From contig JAHUUM010000003.1 in the NCBI GenBank assembly GCA_019218445.1, positions 1 to 64,000 on the forward strand: a stretch of DNA of 64,000 bases. The letters run 5' to 3'. A model generated the notes under the pieces. The model did not search any database, was not told the DNA's origin, and worked only from the letters and a program-made list of their open reading frames with translations. Positions 7,665 to 16,947 of this stretch are shown in pieces. Positions within the stretch are counted from its first letter, which is position 1, and each line of letters starts with the position of its first letter. This stretch comes from Weeksellaceae bacterium TAE3-ERU29. Its GTDB lineage: Bacteria > Bacteroidota > Bacteroidia > Flavobacteriales > Weeksellaceae. A program made the position numbers and the translations under genes.

Positions 7665-8558
7665 TTAATCTGATACAGTGATTTTTATATCACCAGCTAA
7701 ATCAAACTCTTTTAGGAATATTTTTAGACTAATTTTCCATTCGGGAATTTCTTGTTTAAAGGTTTCTTTGAATTTACTTAAGTCTAAAACCGAATAATTT
7801 GGCCTTTTTGCCGGAGTTTTATAATTAACGGATGAGGTTGGTTTTATAATTATGCTTGAGTGTGTAATTTCTTTTATTGTATTTGCAAAATCAAACCAAG
7901 TAGTTTCACCTTCATTCGTGAAATGATAAATGCCTGATTCTTTCAAACCATTTTTTATAATATTTATAATCGCTTCGGCTAAATCATTGGCATTGGTAGG
8001 TGTTCCTTTTTGGTCATTCACGACAGAAATTTCCTCTTTTTCAGAGAATAATCTCAGCATGGTTTTTACAAAATTCCCACCAAATTCACTGTAAACCCAA
8101 GCCGTGCGAATAATTATAGTTTTAGGATTTTCGGTTAAAGCAAGTTGTTCGCCTTTTAGTTTAGATTCCCCATAAGCATTTATAGGATTTGTTTTATCGT
8201 TTGGTTTTATTGGGATGTCAGCTGTCCCATCAAAAACGTAATCGGTGGAAATATGAATAAATGTAGTCTCCCGCAAAGCTGTTTCTTTTGCTAAATAACC
8301 GGCAGCATCTGCATTTACTTTAAAAGCAGTTTCTTTATCTGTTTCAGCTTGGTCTACGGCTGTATATGCTGCACAATTTACAACATAATCGAAAGAATTA
8401 TTGTTTAGATAATTTTCTATGGCAGAGGCATTGGTTATATCTAATTCAGTTCTATCTACATACGTGAATTGAGTTTCGGGTAAATTGTATTTTTTTTCAG
8501 CTTTTTTTATACAATTCCCTAATTGTCCGTTTGCTCCTATTACTAAAACCTGTTTCAT
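7665..8558 (-). CDS. rfbD: dTDP-4-dehydrorhamnose reductase
   Basis: 297-aa NAD(P)-dependent short-chain reductase that makes dTDP-L-rhamnose for surface polysaccharide. Visible are the N-terminal nucleotide-binding motif GANGQLG (residues 8-14), STDYVFDG (about 104-111) and the catalytic YGESK (129-133). Length is normal for the family. Its usual partners rfbA, rfbB and rfbC are absent, and the accessory RHS block begins directly downstream, so the gene stands alone here. A -7 type element (CAAAAATA read on the plus strand, 8577-8584) lies 18 bp upstream of the ATG. Confidence 0.9.
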   Translation of the reverse strand: MKQVLVIGANGQLGNCIKKAEKKYNLPETQFTYVDRTELDITNASAIENYLNNNSFDYVVNCAAYTAVDQAETDKETAFKVNADAAGYLAKETALRETTFIHISTDYVFDGTADIPIKPNDKTNPINAYGESKLKGEQLALTENPKTIIIRTAWVYSEFGGNFVKTMLRLFSEKEEISVVNDQKGTPTNANDLAEAIINIIKNGLKESGIYHFTNEGETTWFDFANTIKEITHSSIIIKPTSSVNYKTPAKRPNYSVLDLSKFKETFKQEIPEWKISLKIFLKEFDLAGDIKITVSD

Positions 8559-8669
8559 ATATTCCTAAAATTCTTACAAAAATAAAAAACTTAACTTTAA
8601 ATAATAGTTATTTTCAAAACAACTTACTCAAAGATAATTAATTATTAAAAATTATATTTATATTGGGAA

Positions 8670-9207
8670 TGGTTTAAAATCAAAACTATCTATATTCAGT
8701 TTACTATTTTTTATAATAGTAAATGCTCAAGAGATAGAATCAAGTTGTAAGCCCATTAGAGATAAGGAAGGTAATGTAATAGGATTTGCTTTTAGTCCTC
8801 CACAAAAACCAATTAATAGAGCGGGGCTACATTAAACCACATGGCTGAAATGGCAATTTATCCCGGGTGTGAAGAATTTAAAGGAGATAAAAGAAATCTT
8901 GTTAGATGTTTTAAAAGAAAATTAGATGCAGATATTGAAAAATATACAAAACTTAAATTCCCGAAAAATGTTTATAAAAAGCATGTTGGTGTTCGGGTAG
9001 AGTTTAAGATTAATACAAATGGAGAAATAATAAATGTAAATCCTAAATTTGGCGACAAAGAATTTTATGCTGAAGCTAAATACGCTATTGAAAAAGTAGC
9101 TAAACAATCAAAAAATAACCCCTGCAAAGTATAATGACGGCGAAGATGCTATATTAATTTATGTTTACGATATAAAACTAAATAATCCGGATTATAAAAA
9201 CCACTAA
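8670..9207 (+). pseudogene. TonB-like energy transducer family protein, frameshifted
   Basis: Three pieces in different frames make one protein: a signal-peptide piece (IFSLLFFIIVNAQEIES, then CKPIRDKEGNVIGFAF), a middle piece from 8841 with the typical YPGCEEFKGDKRN motif and a TonB-C-like region (HVGVRVEFKINTNGEI), and a C-terminal piece (YNDGEDAILIYVYDIKL). The shifts fall at the GCGGGG run near 8820 and the CCCC run near 9119. No good ATG precedes the signal peptide in frame. The longest intact piece, 8841-9134, may be annotated on its own. It ends tail-to-tail with the SulP gene, overlapping by 3 bp. Confidence 0.6.
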
Positions 9208-10742
9208 ATATCCTTTACTACAATATAATTTGGGTCTTCCATTACATTTACATCAATAAGAGCATCGGCATTTTTAAGTAATTTCCTACAATCAGGACTT
9301 AAATGTTTTAAATGAATTTTCTTTCCAGCTTTTGCGTATTTATCAGTGATTTTATTTAAAGCATCTATTGCACTCATATCCGAAACTCGGCTATCGGTAA
9401 AATCAATAATAACCTCATCAGGGTCATTTGCCACATCAAACTTATCTAAAAAAGCATTGATTGAACCAAAAAATAATGGTCCGTAAATTTCATAATGCTT
9501 TGTTCCATTTTCATCAATTCTTTTTCTTGCTCTAATTCTAACAGCATTTTCCCAGGCAAAAACCAATGCTGAAATTATTACTCCAATCAATACTGCCAAG
9601 GCTAAATTATGCATGAATACCGTAACTAAAACAACCAAAACCATTACTAACAAATCATGTTTTGGCATCTTCCCAAAAGTTCTTAAACTCACCCATTCAA
9701 ATGTTCCAATCGCTACCATAATCATTAATCCCGTAAGTGCTGCTACCGGAACTTTTTCTATTAAAGAAGAACCATACATTATAAAAATCAACAACAAAAC
9801 AGAAGCAACAATCCCCGATAATCTCGCTCTTGCTCCATTGGAAATATTAATTAAACTTTGCCCAATCATAGCACAACCACCCATTCCAGAGAAAAATCCG
9901 GAAGAAACATTTGCTAATCCCTGCGCAACTGCTTCTCTATTTCCCAAGCCTCGTGTTTCGGTAATTTCATCTATTAAATTTAAAGTTAATAAACTTTCTA
10001 TCAATCCTACTCCGGCAACTACCAAAGCAAAGGGAAATATAATTTTCACACTTTCCCAAGTGAACGGAACATCAGGAATATGAAACGGTGGAAAACCTCC
10101 TTTTATTGAAGCTAAATCTCCTACTGAAGTCGTAGGGACTTCAAAGAAATAAACCAATCCGAAAACTGTTAAAATCGCCACTAATGAAGAGGGTATTATT
10201 TTAGTTATTTTTGGCAATCCCCATATAATAAGCATAGTAAGCAACACCAAACCTAACATAATATATAATTGAGAACCTTGCATCCATACAGAATCTCCAT
10301 TGGGTAATTTCGTTTTAAATTGGCTTAACTGCGACATAAAAATTACAATAGCCAACCCATTTACAAATCCGTACATTACAGGTTGTGGAACTAACCGAAT
10401 AAATTTCCCAAGCTTAAGAAAACCGGCAATCATTTGGATAATCCCGGCTAATATTACAGTCGCAAAAATATATTCTACTCCGTGCATTTTTGCTAAAGCT
10501 ACAATTACAACTGCAATTGCTCCGGTTGCTCCTGAAATCATTCCCGGACGACCACCAAATATAGAAGTAACAAATCCCATAACAAAAGCCGCATATAATC
10601 CTGTAAGTGGAGACAGCCCCGCTATAAAAGAAAACGCCACCGCCTCCGGCACTAATGCCATTGCCACAGTCAGTCCCGAAAGTATTTCGGTTTTTATATC
10701 TATTTTTGATTTTAAATTGAAGAATTGTATCGCTCGTTTCAT
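9204..10742 (-). CDS. SulP family inorganic anion transporter with STAS domain
   Basis: 512-aa inner-membrane transporter. The SulP membrane region covers about residues 10-400 (ILSGLTVAMALVPEAVAFSF, GGRPGMISGATGAIAVV, GMGGCAMIGQSLINISNGAR). A cytosolic STAS domain occupies the last 100 residues (EVIIDFTDSRVSDMSAIDAL). Substrate is probably sulfate, bicarbonate or another small anion; sequence alone does not decide. The open frame extends 17 codons further, but MKRAIQFFNLKSK at 10742 is the natural start, with a promoter-like CAAAGATA (plus-strand reading, 10765-10772) 22 bp upstream. No carbonic anhydrase or sulfate-assimilation gene is adjacent. Confidence 0.88.
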   Translation of the reverse strand: MKRAIQFFNLKSKIDIKTEILSGLTVAMALVPEAVAFSFIAGLSPLTGLYAAFVMGFVTSIFGGRPGMISGATGAIAVVIVALAKMHGVEYIFATVILAGIIQMIAGFLKLGKFIRLVPQPVMYGFVNGLAIVIFMSQLSQFKTKLPNGDSVWMQGSQLYIMLGLVLLTMLIIWGLPKITKIIPSSLVAILTVFGLVYFFEVPTTSVGDLASIKGGFPPFHIPDVPFTWESVKIIFPFALVVAGVGLIESLLTLNLIDEITETRGLGNREAVAQGLANVSSGFFSGMGGCAMIGQSLINISNGARARLSGIVASVLLLIFIMYGSSLIEKVPVAALTGLMIMVAIGTFEWVSLRTFGKMPKHDLLVMVLVVLVTVFMHNLALAVLIGVIISALVFAWENAVRIRARKRIDENGTKHYEIYGPLFFGSINAFLDKFDVANDPDEVIIDFTDSRVSDMSAIDALNKITDKYAKAGKKIHLKHLSPDCRKLLKNADALIDVNVMEDPNYIVVKDI

Positions 10743-10915
10743 GTAGTTTATTATAGAAGGGTGGCAAAGATACATAATAATCCGAGAGGGCAAAATATAT
10801 AACTGATTAAGTGATTATTAGGTTTATTTCCAACTCATAAAAATCTTTTCATTATAAAAGTTCTTTTTGAAAACACTTAAAGTTAAATTTATATCTTTGT
10901 CCGAAACCTCAATTT

Positions 10916-11680
10916 GTGAACAAAACCGAACTAAAAGAATTTCTCGATTTTAAAGTCAATCAATACAACAATCCAAACTTTATTGAAGAAGACCCTATAC
11001 AAGTTCCACATTTATTTAACAAAAAAGAAGATATAGAAATTGCGGGATATTTAAGTGCTACCATTGCTTGGGGAAATAGAAAAAGTATTATTAAAAATGC
11101 TAAAAACATGATACTTCTGATGGATTCTTCACCTCACGATTTCGTTATTAATCATTCAGAAAGTGATTTAGAGAAACTTCTGCCTTTTGTTCACAGAACT
11201 TTTAACAGTGATGATTTTATCTTTATTATAAAAGCTTTAAAAAGAGCTTATACCACTTTTGATAGTCTGGAAGATTTATTTTTAATAAAGCAAAATGAAA
11301 AAAATCCAATGTTTGCCATTGATAGATTTAGAGATTTTATGTTAGCCAAAAATACTGACTACAGAACTAAAAAACATATTTCTTCTCCGGCAAAAAACTC
11401 AGCTGCTAAAAGAATAAACATGTTTCTTCGCTGGATGGCAAGAAAAGATAATAACGGGGTAGATTTCGGAATATGGGAAAATATACCTCAATCAAAATTA
11501 AGTATTCCGCTTGATGTTCACTCAGGAAACACCGCTCGAGCCCTTAAATTATTAGACCGAAAACAAAATGACAAAAAAGCTGTAGAGTCTTTGGATTTTA
11601 ATTTAAGAAAATTAGACTCGAAAGACCCTGTTAAATATGATTTTGCTTTATTCGGGATCGGGGTATCTAAAGACCTTTGA
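10916..11680 (+). CDS. TIGR02757 family protein (DUF2400)
   Basis: 254-aa cytosolic protein of a family widespread in Bacteroidota and of unknown function. Family-like motifs: LSATIAWGNRKSIIKNA near residues 45-61, HRTFNSDDF and RAKRINMFLRWMARKD-like NSAAKRINMFLRWMARKD, then SIPLDVHSGNTARALKLL. The start is GTG, with a TATCTTTG -7 element at 10892-10899, 16 bp upstream. The 3' end overlaps the debranching enzyme gene tail-to-tail by 33 bp, which is unusually long for two convergent genes. Confidence 0.82.
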   Translation: MNKTELKEFLDFKVNQYNNPNFIEEDPIQVPHLFNKKEDIEIAGYLSATIAWGNRKSIIKNAKNMILLMDSSPHDFVINHSESDLEKLLPFVHRTFNSDDFIFIIKALKRAYTTFDSLEDLFLIKQNEKNPMFAIDRFRDFMLAKNTDYRTKKHISSPAKNSAAKRINMFLRWMARKDNNGVDFGIWENIPQSKLSIPLDVHSGNTARALKLLDRKQNDKKAVESLDFNLRKLDSKDPVKYDFALFGIGVSKDL

Positions 11681-13693
11681 TTTTTCTGTAAATAGTGCGA
11701 CTGTTCTCGGCGGACAATTAAAATCTCCGTAAACTTCGTTCATCGTGAAATCATTTGCTGTATCAAAAATCTTTTTGAATATTTTATCTTTTGGTAATTC
11801 AAAATTCAGTCTTTCCCAAAACATATTCATCACAACAAAAACATGTTCGTTATATTTAGGGGCTATAATCTCAAAAGCTAAAGCTCTACTACTAAACTCA
11901 TAATCCGGCTTATTAAGCTTTACTCCATGAAATTTAATGTAAGGTAAAGAATCGTGTTTTTCTCTAAAATAATGGAGATCATATGTAAATATTCTAAATT
12001 GTTTTATTATACGTATTAAATTCCTTACAAATTGATAAATATCTTTATTTTTATCTAACAAACTCCAATCCATCCAAGACAAAGGATTGTCCTGGCAATA
12101 GGCATTATTATTTCCGTTTTGAGTTCTTTGTATCTCATCTCCCATAGTAAACATTGGTGTCCCTTGTGACAATAATAAAATAGAAAATAAGTTTTTTATT
12201 TGTTTTTTTCTTAATTTAATAATGTCTTTATTATTCGTTTCCCCCTCTACTCCACAGTTCCAACTATGGCTATTGTTGTGCCCGTCTTTATTATTCTCTC
12301 CGTTGATTAAATTATGCTTTATATTATACGAAACTAAATCATTCATTGTAAAACCATCGTGGCAAGTGACAAAATTCAAACTTTGTTCAGGCGTGAAAAG
12401 ACGATGCCTCATTTTTAAATTATTAGGACTTCCCATTATTTTATCCATCACTTCGGCTACTTGCCCGGCATCTCCTTTTACAAAACGTCGAATAACATCT
12501 CTAAATTTATCATTCCATACAACCCAACGATCTCCGGAAAAATTATTTACCTGATATAATCCTGCGGCATCCCAAGGTTCTGCAATGATTTTAGTTCTGG
12601 ATAAAACCGGATCCGAATCTATAGACCATAATATGGGAGCATTTAATAATGGCTGACCATCCTCATCTCTTGAAAGTACAGAAGCTAAATCAAACCTAAA
12701 ACCATCTACTCTCATTTTTCTCACCCAATAATTAAGTGAATCTTTTATCATTCTGCGAGCTACCGAGTGATTGGCATTTAAGGTATTTCCTGTTCCTGTA
12801 AAGTTTAAGAATTCTCCTTCTTTCATTATATAGTATGAATTATTAGCAAATCCTCTTAAACAAAGGGTTGGTCCATTTTCATTCCCGTTATTCTCTGTTG
12901 TGTGATTATAAACCACATCTAAATACACTTCTAAATTTGCCGCATGAAATGCTTTTACCATAGCTTTAAATTCATCTACAATCTGCTGAGGTGTTTGCTC
13001 TGAGGCATAAGATGAATGAACGGCAAAAAAGTTTATGGGAGAGTACCCCCAATAATTAACTCTTCCTTTAGGTGCGTCCTGAGGGTCAAAAGCAAAAACA
13101 GGCATTAGCTCTACTGCTGTAATTCCTAACTCCTTTAAATAAGGAATTTTTTCTATTAACCCCTTATATGTTCCACGTATACTTTTATCTACTCCTGAGT
13201 TTTCATTTTTGGTAAAACCGGAAACGTGGAGTTCATAAACCACACTCGATTTTAAATCATGATTCGGAAAAGCATCTGCTCCCCAATCAAATTTATCATC
13301 ATCTATTACAGCACTTTTTAGACATTTTTTAAGATTACTCTTTCCAAAAACGCTTGCTTCTTCCCTATCATATTCCCCTACAATTGCTTTAGCATAAGGA
13401 TCTACCAAAACTTTAGAGGAATCAAAAAAGAAGCCTCTCTTTGGGTCATATTTTCCGTTAACACGATAACCATATAATTGATTCTCCTTTAGTCCGGGCA
13501 CAAAAACATGCCAATAATTATATGATTTATTCTCGTTTGGATCTAAATCTATTACAATAGGGTTTACATCATTTATGTTTTTAAACAGTAATAATTCTAC
13601 CGATGTAGAGTTAGGTGAAAACACACAAAAATTAACTCCATTCGAGTGTAATGTTGCTCCTAAATTGAATGAATTACCTATATGTGTTATCAT
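11648..13693 (-). CDS. glgX: glycogen debranching protein (GlgX/TreX-type isoamylase)
   Basis: 681-aa GH13 enzyme that hydrolyses alpha-1,6 branches of glycogen or related glucans in the cytosol. An N-terminal CBM48-like domain spans about 1-110. The GH13 barrel shows DVVYNHT (about 259-265), the nucleophile D335 in GFRFDLAS, acid/base E372 in IIAEPWDA, and the transition-state stabiliser D446 in CHDGFT. A C-terminal beta domain ends the protein. Its ATG overlaps the stop of the ABC-ATPase gene by 4 bp, so the two are co-transcribed although unrelated in function. No glycogen synthase or branching enzyme is nearby. Confidence 0.88.
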   Translation of the reverse strand: MITHIGNSFNLGATLHSNGVNFCVFSPNSTSVELLLFKNINDVNPIVIDLDPNENKSYNYWHVFVPGLKENQLYGYRVNGKYDPKRGFFFDSSKVLVDPYAKAIVGEYDREEASVFGKSNLKKCLKSAVIDDDKFDWGADAFPNHDLKSSVVYELHVSGFTKNENSGVDKSIRGTYKGLIEKIPYLKELGITAVELMPVFAFDPQDAPKGRVNYWGYSPINFFAVHSSYASEQTPQQIVDEFKAMVKAFHAANLEVYLDVVYNHTTENNGNENGPTLCLRGFANNSYYIMKEGEFLNFTGTGNTLNANHSVARRMIKDSLNYWVRKMRVDGFRFDLASVLSRDEDGQPLLNAPILWSIDSDPVLSRTKIIAEPWDAAGLYQVNNFSGDRWVVWNDKFRDVIRRFVKGDAGQVAEVMDKIMGSPNNLKMRHRLFTPEQSLNFVTCHDGFTMNDLVSYNIKHNLINGENNKDGHNNSHSWNCGVEGETNNKDIIKLRKKQIKNLFSILLLSQGTPMFTMGDEIQRTQNGNNNAYCQDNPLSWMDWSLLDKNKDIYQFVRNLIRIIKQFRIFTYDLHYFREKHDSLPYIKFHGVKLNKPDYEFSSRALAFEIIAPKYNEHVFVVMNMFWERLNFELPKDKIFKKIFDTANDFTMNEVYGDFNCPPRTVALFTEKSKVFRYPDPE

Positions 13694-14391
13694 AAATTAT
13701 TTGTTTTTTGATGAAATGCCTCTTCTAAATTAATAAAATCTTGTTTAAAACTATCTAATGATTCATCTGCAATCATATTTCCTTTATTTAACACTATTAT
13801 TCTACTGCACAAAGCCTCTACTTCTTGCATAATATGTGTAGAAATAATTACAGTTTTCTCTTTTCCCGCTTTCTTTATAAGCTCTCTGATTTCTAATATC
13901 TGATTAGGATCTAAGCCGTTAGTAGGTTCGTCTAAAATCAAAATTTCCGGCTCATGAATAATAGCTTGTGCAATACCTACACGCTGTTTGTATCCTTTAG
14001 ATAAATCTTTTATTTTTTTATTTTGCTCAGAAGTTAACCCTACCATTTCTATTACTTCATTTATTCTATTTTTTGGCAAATCTCTGATTCCCGCTACAAA
14101 ACCAAGATACTCTCTTACATACATTTCATAATAGAGCGGATTGTTCTCGGGAAGATAACCGATAATTTTCCGAATATCAAGCCCATGAGATTTTAAAGGT
14201 AAATTATTAATCATTATCTCTCCCTTATCAGGCTTTAAAAGCCCTACAATAGACTTCATGAGCGTAGATTTCCCTGCTCCATTGGGTCCTAAAAGCCCTA
14301 TAATTTCTTTTTTATTTATTTCTAAACTTAAGTTATTCAGTGCTTTTTGTTGCCCATATAACTTACTTAAACTTTTTACTTTGATTGACAT
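13690..14391 (-). CDS. gldA: GldA-like ABC transporter ATP-binding protein
   Basis: 233-aa ABC ATPase with Walker A GPNGAGKST (35-43), signature LSKGYKQR, Walker B EILILDEPTNGLD and the H-loop ISTHIMQEVE. The segment LPENNPLYYEMYVREYLGF is typical of GldA, the ATPase of the GldAFG transporter linked to gliding motility and type IX secretion. Family members are, as I recall, roughly 300 aa, so this one lacks much of the C-terminal extension. No gldF or gldG permease is adjacent. It could instead be a general GldA paralogue. A CAAATGTA element (plus-strand reading, 14411-14418) is 19 bp upstream. Confidence 0.72.
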   Translation of the reverse strand: MSIKVKSLSKLYGQQKALNNLSLEINKKEIIGLLGPNGAGKSTLMKSIVGLLKPDKGEIMINNLPLKSHGLDIRKIIGYLPENNPLYYEMYVREYLGFVAGIRDLPKNRINEVIEMVGLTSEQNKKIKDLSKGYKQRVGIAQAIIHEPEILILDEPTNGLDPNQILEIRELIKKAGKEKTVIISTHIMQEVEALCSRIIVLNKGNMIADESLDSFKQDFINLEEAFHQKTNNL

Positions 14392-14531
14392 AAATAATAA
14401 AAATACGTTCCAAATGTATGAATTTTAAGTTTCTTTACAAGTTAGAATCAATCAAATCTGAAATAAGATTAAGATAAATCATTTTTTGTTTAATAATATT
14501 CGTTAACTTGCACCACTAAATATGAATTATA

Positions 14532-16325
14532 ATGAAAAACTATAATTTAGTACAATTGCTAACTGAGCAATTTAAAAAACATAGCGAAAAAGCTATTCTA
14601 AAAATCTATAAAAATAAAAACTGGATAGAGTATTCAGGTAAAAAATGCCTAACCATTATCGATAAAGTAGGAAAAGCTTTATTAAATGAAGGTGTAAAAA
14701 AAGAAGATAACATAGCTATATTCTCACAAAATATGCCTGAATGGACTCTTGCCGATCTCGGAGCTCAATCGATTGGATGTCCTGTAGTGCCTATTTATGC
14801 TACCAATGTAGCAGATCAAGTGAAATATATTTTAAATGATGCTAAAATTGAGATTGTCTTTGTAGGAGAACAAGATCAATACAAAGAAATTTTAGATGTC
14901 TTGAACGAAACTGATATTCCTTTAAAAAAGATTATTCTTTTTGATGAAACTGTAAAATTAGAAAACGAGCAATCTATTCACTTTAATGATTGGATTTCTC
15001 AAGAACTACCGGAAAGTTTAACAAAACAGAAAGAAGAACTTTATAACAGTATTGATGATAAAGATATTGCAACTATCATCTACACCTCAGGAACAACAGG
15101 AAAGCCTAAAGGCGTAATTTTAAATCATAGAAACTTTTTATCTACAATAGAAGAACATCATAGAAGGTATCACTTTAAATCCTCCGACACCTCTCTTGCC
15201 TTTTTACCTCTTTCTCATATTTTCGAGAGAGCTTGGACTTTCTTGATATTATCTTCAGGAATGACTAATGTTTACAATAAAAATCCTAAAGCTATCGCAG
15301 AAATGATGATTCTTGCTAAACCTACAGCCATGAGTTCTGTTCCAAGGTTATACGAGAAAATCTACCATTTAGCAATGGACACAATGAGTAAAAGCTCTGC
15401 TCCTGTAAAAAAACTATTCTTTTGGGCTTTAAAAACCGGTAGAAAAAGAGAAGAGTTCATTAGAGCTAAAAAACCTATAGGCTCTTACTTAGCTTTCAAA
15501 GATAAAATTGCTGAGAAATTAGTTTTCAAAAAGTTTAGAGAGAAATTAGGAGGAAACTTAAATTTTATGCCTTGCGGAGGTGCTTATCTGGATGACGAGA
15601 TTGTAAGTTTCTTTAGAGCAATGAGATTACCAATTATTGTAGGGTATGGATTATCCGAGACTACAGCAACGGTGTCTTCCGGGTTGGTTGAAGAATACAA
15701 ATTAGGAACAGTTGGTAAACCATTGGACAATATAGAAGTACGTATTGGAGAAAATAATGAGATTCAAGTGAAAGGCGGAAATGTGATGCAAGGTTACTAC
15801 AATGCTCCGGAAGAAACGGCAGAAGTATTTACAGAAGACGGCTGGTTTAAAACAGGAGACGCTGGTAAGTTTGATGATGAAGGTTATTTAATCATTACTG
15901 ATAGGATTAAAGATTTAATTAAAACTGCCGGAGGAAAATACATTGCACCTCAGCTTGTAGAGGGAGTCTTAACTAACGACCCTCTTATTGACCAAGCAAT
16001 TGTGTATGGTGAAAGAAAACCTTATGCCGTTGCTTTAATCGCTCCTAATTTTGAAATACTTAAAAACTGGGCAAACGAACAAAAAATCAATTATAATAAC
16101 CTATCTAACCTTGTTCAGAATAGCAGTGTGGTTGAATTATTTAATAAAAAAATAAAAGAATTACAAGCTAAACTCGCAAGTTATGAGCAAATTAAAAAAT
16201 TTCATATATTAGATAGAGAATTATCTATGAAAAATGGAGAAATCACTCCAACTTTAAAACCCGTAAGAAAAAATATCTTTGAGAAATATAAAGAATACTT
16301 GGAAGATTTATATAAAAATAGATAG
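14532..16325 (+). CDS. long-chain acyl-CoA synthetase (AMP-dependent ligase)
   Basis: 597-aa adenylate-forming enzyme that activates fatty acids to acyl-CoA for beta-oxidation or lipid synthesis. Visible motifs: P-loop YTSGTTGKPKGVILNHRN, GYGLSETTATVSSG, the hinge region GWFKTGDAGKFDDEGYLII with TDRIKDLIKTAGGKYIAP, and the conserved Lys region near the C-terminus (LSMKNGEITPTLKPVRK). Length and C-terminus match the FadD15-like group common in Bacteroidota. Single gene with its own terminator 70 bp downstream. Confidence 0.88.
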   Translation: MKNYNLVQLLTEQFKKHSEKAILKIYKNKNWIEYSGKKCLTIIDKVGKALLNEGVKKEDNIAIFSQNMPEWTLADLGAQSIGCPVVPIYATNVADQVKYILNDAKIEIVFVGEQDQYKEILDVLNETDIPLKKIILFDETVKLENEQSIHFNDWISQELPESLTKQKEELYNSIDDKDIATIIYTSGTTGKPKGVILNHRNFLSTIEEHHRRYHFKSSDTSLAFLPLSHIFERAWTFLILSSGMTNVYNKNPKAIAEMMILAKPTAMSSVPRLYEKIYHLAMDTMSKSSAPVKKLFFWALKTGRKREEFIRAKKPIGSYLAFKDKIAEKLVFKKFREKLGGNLNFMPCGGAYLDDEIVSFFRAMRLPIIVGYGLSETTATVSSGLVEEYKLGTVGKPLDNIEVRIGENNEIQVKGGNVMQGYYNAPEETAEVFTEDGWFKTGDAGKFDDEGYLIITDRIKDLIKTAGGKYIAPQLVEGVLTNDPLIDQAIVYGERKPYAVALIAPNFEILKNWANEQKINYNNLSNLVQNSSVVELFNKKIKELQAKLASYEQIKKFHILDRELSMKNGEITPTLKPVRKNIFEKYKEYLEDLYKNR

Positions 16326-16393
16326 CAATATACAGTAAAAAAGACACTATAGATAGCGGTGTCCCCTAAACTATATAAGTTAAAAGTAAGGCT

Positions 16394-16432
16394 AAAGAAA
16401 CCGTCTCAAAACTGAGGTGGTTTCTTTGTTTT
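16394..16432 (+). terminator. rho-independent terminator after the acyl-CoA synthetase gene
   Basis: Stem AAAGAAACC (16394-16402) with GGTTTCTTT (16419-16427), an inner CTC/GAG pairing and a following T-rich run. Confidence 0.75.
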
Positions 16433-16589
16433 TATAAAAGAATCAGCCCTAAAAAATATCACTATCTCCAAAAGTAATGATATAAAAGTAAGATAAATCA
16501 TATAAAAATAGCCCAAAAGAGTTATTACTTATAGTTAAAATATCTAAGAGTTTACAAGATTAAAGAAGTAGACAGAAACTTGACTAAAA

Positions 16590-16820
16590 AAGATAAAATT
16601 TCAACGGAATAAACATGAAGAAAATAAAGTGTTTTATCCGAAAAAATAAAAAATCTATGGAGTAAGTACATTGACCTTGAGAAAGGGTAAAAAGGAACTC
16701 TCTTACTGGTTTACCATTCATGACCGAGTAAAACCAAAAGATGTAAATATTTAATATGAAGAGATTTACTCTGCTCCTCATACTCTGAAATTAGCATTAA
16801 ATAAATACTCTCCAAAATAA
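16590..16820 (+). pseudogene. decayed gene remnant of unknown family
   Basis: The 16326-16947 gap holds two terminators and this remnant. One plus-strand frame reads like protein through two in-frame stops: NKVFYPKK, stop, KIYGVSTLTLRKGKKELSYW then FTIHDRVKPKDVNI, stop, YEEIYSAPHTLKLALNKYSP and a final TAA at 16818. There is no intact start. The opposite-strand frame at 16584-16781 is its shadow. I do not recognise the parent family. Upstream, at about 16341-16366, a short GACAC/GTGTC inverted repeat followed by CCCCTAAACTATATAAGT could be an insertion-sequence end, but this is weak. Confidence 0.4.
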
Positions 16821-16879
16821 AAAATACAGTGTGTGTGACTAATCTGTTTTATTTATTCCGGTATAAATCCAATAATTAA

Positions 16880-16927
16880 TAAAAGAAAAAAACAGAAGCC
16901 GTCTTGATGGTTATCAAAACGGCTTCT
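16880..16927 (-). terminator. terminator of nhaA
   Basis: Read on the minus strand: AGAAGCCGT, loop, ACGGCTTCT, then a long T-rich run (GTTTTTTTCTTTT). Located 21 bp beyond the nhaA stop. It belongs to a recurring AGAAGCCGTCT hairpin family in this window. Confidence 0.8.
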
Positions 16928-16947
16928 TAATATTTTAAATTAGGATA

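Noticed and set aside
16584-16781. 65-codon minus-strand frame in the gap after the acyl-CoA synthetase gene
   Set aside because: No promoter or family; it lies opposite a better protein-like remnant on the plus strand.
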